From positions 1,240,001 through 1,304,000 of the forward strand of contig JANATG010000019.1 of assembly GCA_029449235.1 (NCBI GenBank): DNA of 64,000 nucleotides, read 5' to 3'. The notes under the pieces were generated by a model. The model was not told where the DNA came from. It ran no database searches and saw only the letters and a program-made list of their open reading frames with translations. Both the position numbers and the translations under genes were made by a program. Positions 1 to 10,953 of this stretch are shown piece by piece (position 1 is the first letter of the stretch; the number at the start of each line of letters is the position of its first letter). The DNA is from Linnemannia schmuckeri. Its lineage: Eukaryota > Mortierellomycota > Mortierellomycetes > Mortierellales > Mortierellaceae.

Positions 1-201
1 TGCGAATAGAGGACAGCGAGACTTGGACGCAGCAACACAACGCTAAAAAAAAGACTCGGTCTGGCCTCTTTCAAAAGTGAAAGTGACTGCCATCACCAAT
101 TGATCGCCCACTCCACTTCGCCATAACCCCGGAAAATACTCCTCTTTTTACTTTTGGAATCTCATCCATCTATCCATCTCCCTCACACAACACATCACAA
201 C

Positions 202-1079
202 ATGACAATGACAAGGAAAAGAGCAGCAATTTCATTTACAGGAGGAAAGGACTGCACCCTCGCCATGGCCATAACAAAGGCAACTCACGATGTAGTCCTC
301 CTAGTCACTTTCGGACCCAAGAACTTCAAGTCCTTCAAGGCTCACTCGCTCGAGATCATCCAGCTGCAGGCCAAAGCCATGGCTGTAGAACATATCCTAA
401 TCGAGATTGGTGAGGAAGGGAAGACCCATCTCCAATGCTACCGTGAAGCGATTGCCGAGATCAAGGAGAAATATAATCTCGATCTCCTCGTCACAGGTAT
501 GTTCCTTTCACTCTCGATTTGTTGTTCGTAGTTCTTTTCTCGGCTCAAATCAAATCTTGATTGATGCATGCACGAATGTTCGTCTTCCACATCTAAATTG
601 CTTCCTCCATTCATCTTCCGATATAATAACTAACCAGCGGTCGTTCCTATGAATTGCTAATTCCTTCCATAGGTGACATCCTGAATGTGTGCGATAACTT
701 TATGACGAGAGCAACACAGGACATTATCGAACTGTCATCCCCGATCTGGGCCATTGACCGACACAAGCTGCTCAACACCTTGTTTGAACACAAGTTTGAG
801 CTGTTGATTACCTGCGCATCGATCAAGAAACTCGGAGACGACGAGAGCCTTGCTCGCAAATTTGTCGGGTCGAAGCTGACACCAAAGTTTCTTGCAGAGA
901 CTCTTCAGCCCCAGGAAAAGACGGTGGATCTTGGAGGAGAGCTGGGTGAGTTCCATACGATGGTACTGACTGTTCCGGAACTGTATAACGGTCAGCGGAT
1001 TGAGTATAAGGGCCGTCAGACTGTCGAGGGCGAGTATATGTACATGGACTTTGACAGCGTCCGACTCGTCCCTGTTTAA
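202..1079 (+). CDS. DPH6-like ATP-pyrophosphatase (diphthine-ammonia ligase family), 2 exons, 233 aa
   Basis: Exons are 202-496 and 673-1079, joined in phase (LVT|GDIL) across an intron with gt donor and ag acceptor. The start is the first ATG in frame; the open frame upstream has no ATG. Residues about 8-20 hold a PP-loop, FTGGKDCTLAM, which binds ATP in the N-type ATP-pyrophosphatase (adenine nucleotide alpha-hydrolase-like) fold. Near the C-terminus, DLGGELGEFHTMV matches the GEGGEYET-type motif of DPH6. In that family the enzyme amidates diphthine on elongation factor 2 using ATP and ammonia. The length is close to human DPH6 (267 aa). The usual SGGKDS is TGGKDC here, with Cys in place of the last Ser, and the middle of the protein is poorly conserved, so this may be a divergent paralog rather than the orthodox DPH6. 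The family call is fairly sure; the exact substrate is not. Confidence 0.75.
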
Positions 1080-1684
1080 TTTGGATTAAACAATAATACC
1101 CGTTGAAGATTTGATCTGTTCCTTGTTGTCCAAGGGAGTGTCCTAAGTGCGCCACCAAATTTATGTTTTCTTTTTAGCCTTCTCTTTCAGGCACCAAGTT
1201 CTTCATGTGAAATGATGGCAACCAATCTTTAAGGGAATGCAGTGATCGCATGTTTTGTATCTCGTTCATTGCATCCAGGCCACCAGTATGGATCTTCCCT
1301 TCCTTTCCTTTCTCTTTCCTTTCCTTGCTTCCTTACTTCTTTGTTCCTTTGTTCATTCTCCAATCCGCCTTTTTTTTTTTTTTTTTTTTTTTTTTTCCCT
1401 TTTCTTCCCACCTCCCTACCACCTCTTCCCTTCTTCCACTCTTCCCGTGCATGATTTTCCAGGCACATCATCATCCACCCATCAAAAGCAGTCATTTAAC
1501 GCCTTTGGTCCAAGCCCAAACAACACAAAGTAGACTAGCTTCTGCCTTTTTTTTTTTTTTTTTGTCTTTTCTTTGTCCCCCATCTTGCACACTCTCTTTC
1601 TTGTCTCCCATCACCACCTCCCCATAGAGAACGAACGTCGCTCCCATCGCCTTGACTCGCTCTCTCTCCTTCTCTCCCACCCAA
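1080..1684. other. Intergenic region with T tracts
   Basis: This is the 3' flank of the DPH6-like gene and the promoter side of the next gene. It is pyrimidine-rich on the plus strand from about 1290 to 1680, with a T run of about 25 at 1372-1396 and another of about 17 at 1546-1563. The open frames here are low-complexity and I see no gene. Confidence 0.6.
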
Positions 1685-4600
1685 ATGTCACAGTCGAGCA
1701 GCCGAGAACATCAACAACAGCAACAAGAAAGACACAGCCAGACAAGAACACGGACAAGAAGCATAGGAGAATCAGAAACAACAACCAGCGCCATTGTAAC
1801 CAAGAAGAAGAGAAAAAACACAGGCCCTTCCACAACCGCCAGCAGCAGTAGTCGTAACTCATCGCCCATCCCTTCTTCAAGGACACCCTCATCCCTGTCT
1901 TTAACTTCTTCATCACTCAATCTCTCAGCAACTTATCACGATGTTGTCGAGCATGCACTAGTCAAAAGCGACAGCAGCAGCATCAGCAACAGCGACGCCA
2001 TCGAAGGAACTTCCCTCCTCGGTTCAGTGTGGAATCTCTTTCGGGATGTCAAAGATCTCGCCTCAAAGGAAATTGACAAGCTGCTCGAACACTTTCCATA
2101 CAAGAATACTACTACCCGTGTCATTGTCACCACCAACCAGGTACAAAACCATCAACGGTTCCCTTTGCAATGGCGTGTATTATAACAGGCTAGGCAAAGG
2201 GCTAACACATGTTTGCATGGCTCCAACTGATAGGACAATCTGCAAAGCCGGTTATTTTCAGCAAAGAAGCGCCAAGGAGTGTTGGCAGCATCGCTTTCGA
2301 CGGCGTCTCTTCCTCGAAAGTCACTGCTTGGTCATGGACCCTCCCAGAAACATCGCGTAGGGACACCCCAAGGCAATCAAGCAGTGCTTTCAAAGCGCCT
2401 TCTCGACCAAGGTATAAAAACATGGCAGCAAAGCTTTTGCATGTTTCCTTGAATGCAGCCTTGTTTCGGAAATACTATGTGGTCTCAATTGCACATTTCC
2501 TGTCATGTGCTCACACTATTTCATTTGCATTTGACTCAAAACATAAACTCTAGAACTCAGGACGCAGGTCAATGATGTTTCGTCCCGCAGGATACCAACC
2601 TCTACAGCATCTGTCGTGTCGGGAGTATCGACAGAGAGTCGTAGGATGTTGTCGGTACGATCTGGCTCGGCATCAACAATCACAGAGACAGGATCACGAC
2701 AGAGTACCACACGGCGGAAGCAACCTCTGGCCACACCAAGGTCAACACCTACACCCCCTCTATTGAAGCGCGACTCATCGATATCTGCCACACTCTATCG
2801 TAGTTCTCAAGATACTGAGGCTGACTGGTCATCCGCCGTTAGTCACCTGGACGAGGTCGAATCTGAATCCAGTGAGTCAAGGACGTCTGCCAGAAGCAGA
2901 GAGTCAAGCGTCACACCGCCTATTACAACAATGGCACGAGCAATGTCTATCTCGGACCGTAGTCAGTCATCACAGCGGCCTCGACAAGGAGAGCAACCAG
3001 CGAAACCTGACGCATGGAGAAGAAATAATAGTCAGTCATCAACACAACTACATCGGTATTCATCCTCTCAGTCAGAGTCAGACTTTGCCAACGACGCATC
3101 AGGCCGTCAGCAGCAACAACCACGGAAACGACGCGACAATCGCCCGGATACGGCCTTATACCTCCAGTCGTCAGCTAACGGCCACAGCAGGACACCGACT
3201 GAGAGTGGAGTACATGCAAAGGTGGTTGACTCGCCCCCTTCCACTTTTACCGATTCAAAAAACAATCCATTCATTGCCTCCTCAGGACGTACTTCACCTA
3301 CTCAGGAGTCACGGACGTCGTCCCCTACTTCGAACGTCGACAACGCCACACTCAGTGCACTGATAGAACAAGTCAGCACCATGAGAGAGCAGGCAAGTGT
3401 TTTTTTGCCATTGAAAGCTTGCCTACTTTCAAAAATTGTATTTCGTCGATGGGATATTGTCGATTTTGTTGTAACATGTTCCCAGCGCTGTCTATTTGGT
3501 CTTCCAAAAATTAGCTAGCATCGTTGATGGCAGAAAAACATACTCTGTACAGGACACATTCAGCGCCTGCCTCCGTCAGCCCGGGAATACCACCACCCCC
3601 GCCTCCACCACCGCTAATTCCAGAAACACCTTCGTCAAAGCTGCGGACACCACCTGTCAATGAGGCAACGCGTTCCATGCAGAGAGTACTCAATGAACTG
3701 AGTACTTCCAAAGTTCAGCTTCGAAAGACCGGTAGTCCTTTTCTCAGGTACATAATTATCAACCATTGTGCTGTTTTGTTACGTCTCTATCACATACAAT
3801 TGAGACGAAAGGCCTGAAGAGTTCCATTTTAACATAATCGAATACTTACTCGATTCCTGGTCCAATAGTCGGATATCATCTGCTATTGACAGTTCGCCCA
3901 ATTCAAAGTTTTCCAGAGTTGTGTTCAAGTCGCGAATGGATATGGTGTCGAATAAGCACATCGGTAGCACTACAACAGGATCTACGGCGCCGCTATCATT
4001 AGTCAGCCATTGGCGAGGCCCTAGCAGCGGAACGAATCTGGAAGAATCGACATTGCAATCAATCGATAAGACTCGTGTGGAGACACCAGGGAAACGCAGA
4101 AGTCAACCCATTTATCAGGAACCAGAGGAAGAAGAGAAGGATGAAGAGGAGGAAGAGCTTAGTTGGCCTAGTCCAGGGAGAGTCAAGCGCGCAGATTCTC
4201 GATTAGAGATGGCGGCGAAGGGTCTTTCTCGGAAGGAATATGGCAGGGAACAGATAGCGACCATGTCTCGGAGCAGTGATGGGCTGACAAGTGGAAGAGC
4301 AGAAGATCAAGCCGACAAAAAGGGGGAGCGACTGGGCTCGAGTACACCTGCACCAAAGTCGCATCACATCGTGGAAAGTAATCGGAACTGGACGCCTCGC
4401 AAGAGCCAACAAATGGATACAGAGCTCAGAGAGGTCGCTCAAACGATGAGCAGCGCAAGCTTTGGTGCTGGGGAACCAATTTTAGACGGACGTGGCTCCA
4501 TGATGGACGGTGGTGGTGTTTTTGGACGCGAACGGTCAGGTCCTCGGCTGGACGACAGTAAGAGACCACGACGGCCGTCTCGCCCTCGAAGCATTTTCCT

Positions 4601-4724
4601 TTCTCGATCGATGACGGACCCGACGACTTTGCATTCTCCACCGACTAGAACGATTACTGAGAAGGAGAAGGAGCGACAATGGTTTTTGGAGTCGGATATG
4701 GACGGCTGGAAAGTTTCCCACTGA
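1685..4724 (+). CDS. Hypothetical disordered Ser/Arg-rich protein, 5 exons, 853 aa
   Basis: Exons 1685-2140, 2234-2411, 2554-3392, 3515-3747 and 3869-4724 join with consistent phases (0,1,0,2). The first ATG opens MSQSSSREHQQQQQ. I do not recognise the family. Visible parts are a Ser/Thr/Gln-rich N-terminus, a short amphipathic segment at about 116-140 (LLGSVWNLFRDVKDLASKEI) and a long Ser/Arg-rich stretch. A run of eight prolines (GIPPPPPPPPLIP) lies in exon 4, and the tail is acidic then basic, ending near DMDGWKVSH. No transmembrane segment or catalytic motif is visible. Intron 3 appears to be GC-AG: the codon for Q is followed by gcaagt at 3393. The composition would suit a nuclear or scaffold protein with phosphorylation sites, but that is only a guess from sequence bias. 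Exon boundaries are well supported because every alternative breaks the frame. Confidence 0.7.
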
Positions 4725-5632
4725 GGACGGAGGTTGGCTCATTTTCGTTTTTGATGCTCTATTCTTTTATTTTATTTTATTTTATTTTTTATTTTTTTTT
4801 TTTTGGTCTTCTTTTTCAAAGGCAATTTGAGTTGCAGCCATGTACATAATAAAGAGTCTGTAACCATACATTTGGAGAAAACGCGATCCCTAGGTTCAAC
4901 TTGGCGGCGCCCTAAAAAAAATCCCGGCTGGTGCTGATTTAGAAATCTAGGAATCTGAGATCTGAGAGCTGAGACGAACAACTTTTTTCCCTTGGTACTA
5001 TGAGACGTTTTGACCTTCTCACCAGCGCCATTCATCCTACTATTGTATGAGTAACGCTAAACAAGTTCCCAAAAAAAAAAAAAAAAAAAAAAATACAAGG
5101 AGCGGGCAAGTTCAAGCAATGCTGGCCTGGGGACTCCTGTTTTGTGCAACATCTTGTTGTGGTGAAACTTTGGGAGGGTGGACTGTAGGCGTGCATGTTT
5201 ATTTGTTTGTTCATTGTTTGTTCGCGATTTGTCTCTTCTTCTTGTACTATCGAGGAGTCATTCTTGTACTTGCTCAATTTCCTCGATATGCAGTCTTTAC
5301 CAAGTTTTTGTTTTTTTCTTTACTTGTGCTCTCAGATGAGGCGATTAGGCGTTTTTTTAAGCTCATTCTCTTAGAGAAAAGAAGCACAATCCTGGTGGGT
5401 TGGATGAAATGCCAGAGTTTTTGAAAGTGGGTTACCCGAATATACATGTGATTGCCATTTTTTTTTCCTGTTTCTTCATCCCTTTCACCTTCAGTATTGG
5501 TAAGTAACATGATCCCCTACGGTCCCTACCCACTAACAGAATCCATCACCTCCTCTCCACCGCTTTTGCATCTCGTTAACATCTTTCGCTGTCAGCCGAC
5601 TGAATATAAAGTTCTTACATTTTGATCCAATC
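4725..5632. other. Intergenic region between disordered gene and secreted-protein pseudogene
   Basis: It holds AT-rich 3' flank (TTTTA repeats about 4765-4803), an A run of about 24 at 5070-5093 and no credible gene. A TATA-like tatataaag-type element (gaatataaag at about 5602) lies about 30 bp before the ATG-containing stretch of the pseudogene. Confidence 0.5.
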
Positions 5633-6086
5633 ATGCTTAAAATCACCACGCTTCTTCTGAGTGTCATCTCTGCCGCCTCAGCCATTCACTTTGGAAAGGC
5701 AATCTCGTTTTATACAAATATGATTAGAAGGGTCTCGCAATCGAATGCCGTGCAGCAAATTTAGTGAACACTTGCTACAATGTCGATTACCTCTATCCCT
5801 ATGGTCTCTCGTCCTTCTACAACTCCAACGACAGGAAATACAGGAACGACTTTAGTGTGACTTTATATTCTGGATCGAATTGTAACGGCTAACATGACCA
5901 ATGGACGTTTCAGCTGGGTGCATTCAAAGAGTTTAAGAACATTGAAAAGTTTCCGACGTTGAATGATAATGTAAGAGGCTTTAAGGTGGCTAACTTTTAA
6001 CGTCGGATGTGGCCGGTGGGGATGCTAGGTGGGCTGAAGGGGAAACGACTTATAACTACTGTGCCCTCGCTACTGTTGAACCCTGA
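5633..6086 (+). pseudogene. Broken copy of the small secreted protein encoded at 7299-7784
   Basis: The ATG opens a signal-peptide-like MLKITTLLLSVISAASA. The frame then breaks near 5722-5727, where about two bases are missing relative to the intact paralog. It continues in another frame with clear similarity (NTCYNVDY, SSFYNSND, FSVTLYSGSNCNG). A TAA at 5890-5892 sits where the paralog has TAC (Tyr). Similarity continues (LNDNVRGFKVANF) to a second stop and frameshift near 6000, and the last part (VAGGDARWAEGE) runs in the third frame to a TGA at 6084. There are thus two frameshifts and at least two nonsense codons. No intron is present in either copy. The gene is non-functional as a whole and is an old tandem duplicate. 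Confidence 0.8.
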
Positions 6087-7298
6087 GCTCTGTGCGCTAC
6101 TGGCTTGGTAGGAAGTATTAAATGGGGTGTTGTTTAAATTTTACTATTTATGTTTTTCTTTGACGAATGTACTCTTTTCATTGCCAGAATGAGACAATTG
6201 CGGTTTGTCTTTTTGATTAGGAGGTGTGTGTTTGGGTGTCCAGGCGAGCTAAAATGACAGACGAAGGGGTGTACATGGTTGAGTGATGCCGTGTAAAAAG
6301 ATAGCGATCTTCTTTTTGAGAACTCAAATACGGGGACTGAAACCCGCAAGGTTATTCTGAAGAAACAATTTTATCTCTCAAACGCCGCTAAATACAGGTG
6401 GGCGTTGTCGTGAAAGGGTTAGTGCTAATATAACCATTTTTTTTTGGTTGCTGCACTCTCTTGAATTTGATGGCGTCGGCATATGATACTTGCTATGCGT
6501 CAGTGCTTACTAGATGAAAAAAAGTGCAGTGGCAAGGTCCGTCGAAAAAGAAAGAAAGAAAAGGTGTCGTTGGGCGACTTCTGTTGTTATCATTTCAACC
6601 AAGAAAACTCTCAAACCTATCCTGGTTGCCAATGTGGAACGGGCTCTAAAATGCAAGTTTGTTTGCGGGATTTCTCTTCTTCCTAATTTCGGTCAAAATC
6701 GACAAGCATGCATACTCACTGACGTGGGCTTGAAAGCAACATCATTTTTCCTCTTGCCCCAGGGTATTCTCGAACGTTTACACAAAATGCTCTCTGGCAC
6801 AGGTTTTTTTTCCCACCCGCAAAACCCAGACGATAAGAAATCAAGAGGGGACACGGCAGTTCCCGTGTTTTTGTTTGTGTTCGTTGAATTTGGAGGCACA
6901 AACACAAGACCATTGTACTTTTTGTGCATTGATGGCATGATTGTGATCTGTAACTTGATTACACCCGTTGAGCGTGTTGTCGAAACTTCTCTCACTCTCT
7001 CTTGGATTGTTGCACAGGATGGGTAAGGCTTTCTTGTTCTCACGGGTAGTCGTTGGCCCTCATCCATACCGTCCACTTGTATGAATTCCAAAGTTATTGA
7101 ACTAAGAGATAAATACCGTGCACTTCCCACTCCATGTTTCCCTGGTCTCTCTTTATCCTTCAAGATCCCCTCCAGCATTTTTTGTAAGTGCCATCGGCCG
7201 TTCTCATTGTTCTCCCTATCCACATATTTCTCCATTTGATAACCAACCCTCTCTTTCTCTTTTGAAAAATTAAAATTAAACATTATAGCTTGCAACCA
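6087..7298. other. Intergenic region and promoter of the secreted-protein gene
   Basis: No supported gene is seen. One plus-strand frame is open for 170 codons from an ATG at 6514, but it is Lys-rich at the start, has no recognisable domain and is overlapped by an equally long minus-strand frame, so both look like chance. A gataaatacc element at about 7109 could be the core promoter of the gene at 7299. Confidence 0.5.
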
Positions 7299-7784
7299 AT
7301 GTTCAAATCCGTCCTCCTCTTGGCTCTTGCAGCCTCCGCCATCACTGTCGCAGAAGCCAGGATTGATTTTTGGGTAGATATGAACCTGGACGGCAAAATA
7401 ATAACCTGTCCTGAAGCCAGTAAATTCAACGTCTGCTATAATGTCGACAACGTCGCCCTTGAGGGCATCTCTTCCTACTTTTTCTACAACGACAAGGATA
7501 TGACCAAAACGGACTTCAGCGTGACCTTGTACACGGGAGGCAAGTGCAGTGGTGGCTACGACAGATGGTCATTTTCTGTCAATAACCAGGATATTGTTGG
7601 ATTCTATGTCATGCAGTTCGCGACGATGAACGACAAAGTCCGGAGCTTCAAGATTGCGGATTATCAGACTTCGTACGTGGCGGGCGGGTATCATCCGGAT
7701 CCGGAGGAAGCGGTCTCACATAAGTGTAATTTTGGAACAAGGCGCGCAAGCAACCCCCCGCTGTCGCATGCTATCAGAGGCTGA
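7299..7784 (+). CDS. Small secreted cysteine-containing protein, 161 aa, single exon
   Basis: The start is the ATG at 7299; the open frame begins nine bases earlier but has no earlier ATG. Residues 1-21 (MFKSVLLLALAASAITVAEA) form a typical signal peptide. The mature part has four cysteines (ITCPEA, NVCYN, GKCSGG, HKCNF). A pattern of aromatic and Gly residues (FSVTLYTGGKCSGGYDRW, then NDKVRSFKI) resembles the beta/gamma-crystallin-type half-motif (Y/F-x-x-x-x-G ... D/N ... S-x-x-I/V). That resemblance is visual only. There is no catalytic motif or membrane anchor. A degraded paralog sits 1.7 kb upstream in the same orientation, so the gene belongs to a locally duplicating family, as many fungal small secreted proteins do. 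The function is unknown. Confidence 0.75.
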   Translation: MFKSVLLLALAASAITVAEARIDFWVDMNLDGKIITCPEASKFNVCYNVDNVALEGISSYFFYNDKDMTKTDFSVTLYTGGKCSGGYDRWSFSVNNQDIVGFYVMQFATMNDKVRSFKIADYQTSYVAGGYHPDPEEAVSHKCNFGTRRASNPPLSHAIRG

Positions 7785-8157
7785 GTGAGTAACTGCTTTC
7801 CCACTTTTTTGCACCGGCGTCTGCTTCTTTTTCCTGTAAATAGTTGACACCTTTTTTTCCTTTAAAAAATAATCCAATCGCATTTTGTACACTTTTTTAC
7901 ATTATGTTTTGACTTTACCTTGTTCCTGGGCCATCAGTGGCCAAATGGTCGCGCGCTGATCAAAGCAGTCACCTATATTTTGCGAATAACAAAATTCCAG
8001 TTTTTATTTGAGGTGAGGCGTAAGGGTCATTCTTTGTCCAACTCCAAGTCAACTCTACAACCCCACTCGAGTAACTTCAAACCCTTCTCTCTACCGTTCA
8101 CTGGACACAACAATACAAAAGAATCCAAAGGACACAACACATTCTTAAGGACGACTA
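7785..8157. other. Intergenic region, nothing recognised
   Basis: This is the 3' flank of the secreted-protein gene and the 5' flank of AFG2. An open frame from 7920 has no ATG-initiated coding character and ends inside AFG2 exon 1. Confidence 0.5.
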
Positions 8158-8426
8158 ATGCAACTCCTCGCTCAGCAATCCCCATCAGCCAGGAATGTCC
8201 GTGCCGTGAGAAGAGCCTTTCTCAATGTCGACACCATGCGACAACTGCGTCTGGCTGCCGGCGACCATGTCCTCATTCAGACTCAGGAAGGGGTATCACA
8301 GGAACAACAGCAAGGAACTGACCTTTCGCCTGTAAGTCAGCTGTAAGGAACAAAACCGAAGTTCTGAGAGCAGTTCTTTGTTCGTATTGAAACATTACAT
8401 ATTCTTGCCATCCTGGGCTAACTGCT

Positions 8427-8461
<35 letters not shown>

Positions 8462-10919
8462 ACAATTGCTCTCGTACGATAGGGATCTGTAGCCATTGCA
8501 TGGCCCTCACTCACAGTTGCAGAAAATCGTACGTAGCACACGGGGTACATCAACCGCACTTGCACCTTCAGAGACAGGATCACATAATACTAACCAACAC
8601 ATTTGAAATGACACTCCGGATACTCACCTTGCAGACATTCAGCTGAGTAGTGTGTCACGACTGAACGCTAACGTCGCGGTCGGAGAACCTGTCAAGATCA
8701 CACTTCTGGAAGATGCAATCCATGAGGCCTCACAGATCACGCTCACAGCCATGCACGCCATTCCCTTTGTCTCCAATGTCATGTTCAGCCTCTTTACCAA
8801 AGAGATTATGAGTACCGTCATCTTACGTTTTATTGGGATGACAAGCCGTGCAGAGTGAGATTACATACACCGGGAATGCATAAAGAACTAATCAAACAAT
8901 CCGTTTTGTAACTTCACTAATAGTTGAGATCAAGTTTGTGTTGAAGGACAACTATATCGAGTTCCCATACAATGGCAAGCCACAGCGACTCAGAGTCACA
9001 GGAATGTTGCTGGATCGCAAAGAGCAGAACAACAAATCAGTATTCGCGATTGGTCAGGATACCGTCATCAAGATCTTGCCCTTCACACCACCAACTCCCA
9101 AGTCTGCTCTGAAGCAGGATACAAAGGGGAAGGAGGAATCGCAGGACATGGATGTTGATGAGAAGAAGAGTAGTGCTAGTCAAGGCCATTATGAACAGAT
9201 CGGTGGGCTCTCGGTACAGGTCAAGACTGTCCGTGAAATGGTTGAGATCCCTCTGCACAACCCAGATGTCTTTACCCAGTTTGGTATGCAGCTAACGTCT
9301 GTTGTGTGCTTTGGTGTCCTCACCGACATAACATTGAAGAAACTGCATGTTGCTAATTTCAACGAACCTTATTTGATATTGATAAATGCTATAGGATTGC
9401 GGCCGCCAAAGGGTGTTCTCCTTTATGGCCCTCCAGGAACAGGAAAGACATTGATCGCGAGGACAGTTGCAGCAGCCACGGGAGCGTTCTTGACAGTCAT
9501 CAACGGGCCTGAGATTATCAGCAAGTTTTATGGAGAAACCGAAGCCAAGGTATTACTTTGTCTCCCCGCGATGATGTATTTTTTTTTTTTTTTTTTCGAA
9601 TTGAGTTGAATTGAATGACTTAGGTCCGTAAGCGCACGGTATGGAACTCTCACGTTTTTTTTTTTTTTTTTTTTTTTTTTTATACATTATAGTTGAGGAC
9701 TGTTTTCGAGTTGGCTGCTGAGAGATCGCCATCGATCATCTTTATCGACGAAATCGACGCGCTCTGCCCCAAGCGAGATGAGGTAGGAGCATTAAAACAA
9801 GACTAACACAATACACTGTTGCTTCTACGAATGACGTGTTCACAAGCTAATTATTATCCACCGCATGTCCATAGGCGGCGAGCGAGATGGAGAAGCGTGT
9901 GGTGGCAACACTGTTGACATTAATGGACGGTGCATCAGACAAGACGATACCCGCAAAATCAGGGACCAACTCAGACAAGGACAACGATGACAACACATCA
10001 GCCAAAGAAACAACAAGGAAAACCCCACGGATAGTCGTCATGGGCGCCACCAACCGACCCAATGCACTGGACGAGGCACTCCGTCGCCCTGGGCGATTCG
10101 ACCGTGAGATCGAGATTGGAATCCCGGACGCCAAAGCACGCGCCGAGATCTTGGTCGCGTTGTTGAAGCGGATACCCAATACTCTGACAACTTCCGAAAT
10201 TGATCATTTGGCGTCGATCTCGCATGGGTATGTGGGCGCGGATTTGGCGGCTGTTTGTCGCGAGGCAGGGTTAAAGACTATTCATCGTGTGATGAGCAAG
10301 CAGGTGAAATCTGTGGAGGAGGAGACGTTAGATTTGCAGGCGCAGTTCCGAGCCATGTCTGTGTCTGACTCCGCAAAGACAGCGACGACTGGCGAAGTTG
10401 CAAGGGTGGAGGAGAGAGAGGATGAGCTGATGTTATCGGCAGAGGATATGCGGTTGGCGATGACGGATGTGAAACCGAGCGCGATGCGCGAGATTATGAT
10501 TGAGGTACCTAAGGTCCTTTGGTCCGATATCGGAGGACAGGAAGAGATCAAGCAAAAACTCAAGGAGTCCGTTGAATGGCCCCTCCAGGTACTCCAAGCT
10601 GCCCTCATATGTCAGTCTTTTGTCACGCGCCGTTGCATATGTTACATGCGTGGCTAGACTGCTAACGATGATTTTTTTTGTTATCGCGTGTACGTTCTTG
10701 TTGAATGCTAATGTGTAGCACCCAGAGGCGTTTATTAGGATGGGAATTCGACCTCCAAAGGGAATCTTGTTGTACGGACCACCAGGATGCAGTAAGACAC
10801 TCATGGCCAAGGCCTTAGCTACACAGGCAGGACTCAACTTTATTGCCGTCAAAGGACCCGAGGTAACCCTATAAATCTTTTGTTGCATATTTCGTTTGCT
10901 GTTGTATTTCGTTAACGAT

Positions 10920-10953
<34 letters not shown>

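Noticed and set aside
6514..7026. 170-codon plus-strand frame before the secreted-protein gene
   Set aside because: No domain, odd composition, and an equally long minus-strand frame covers the same DNA; most likely chance.
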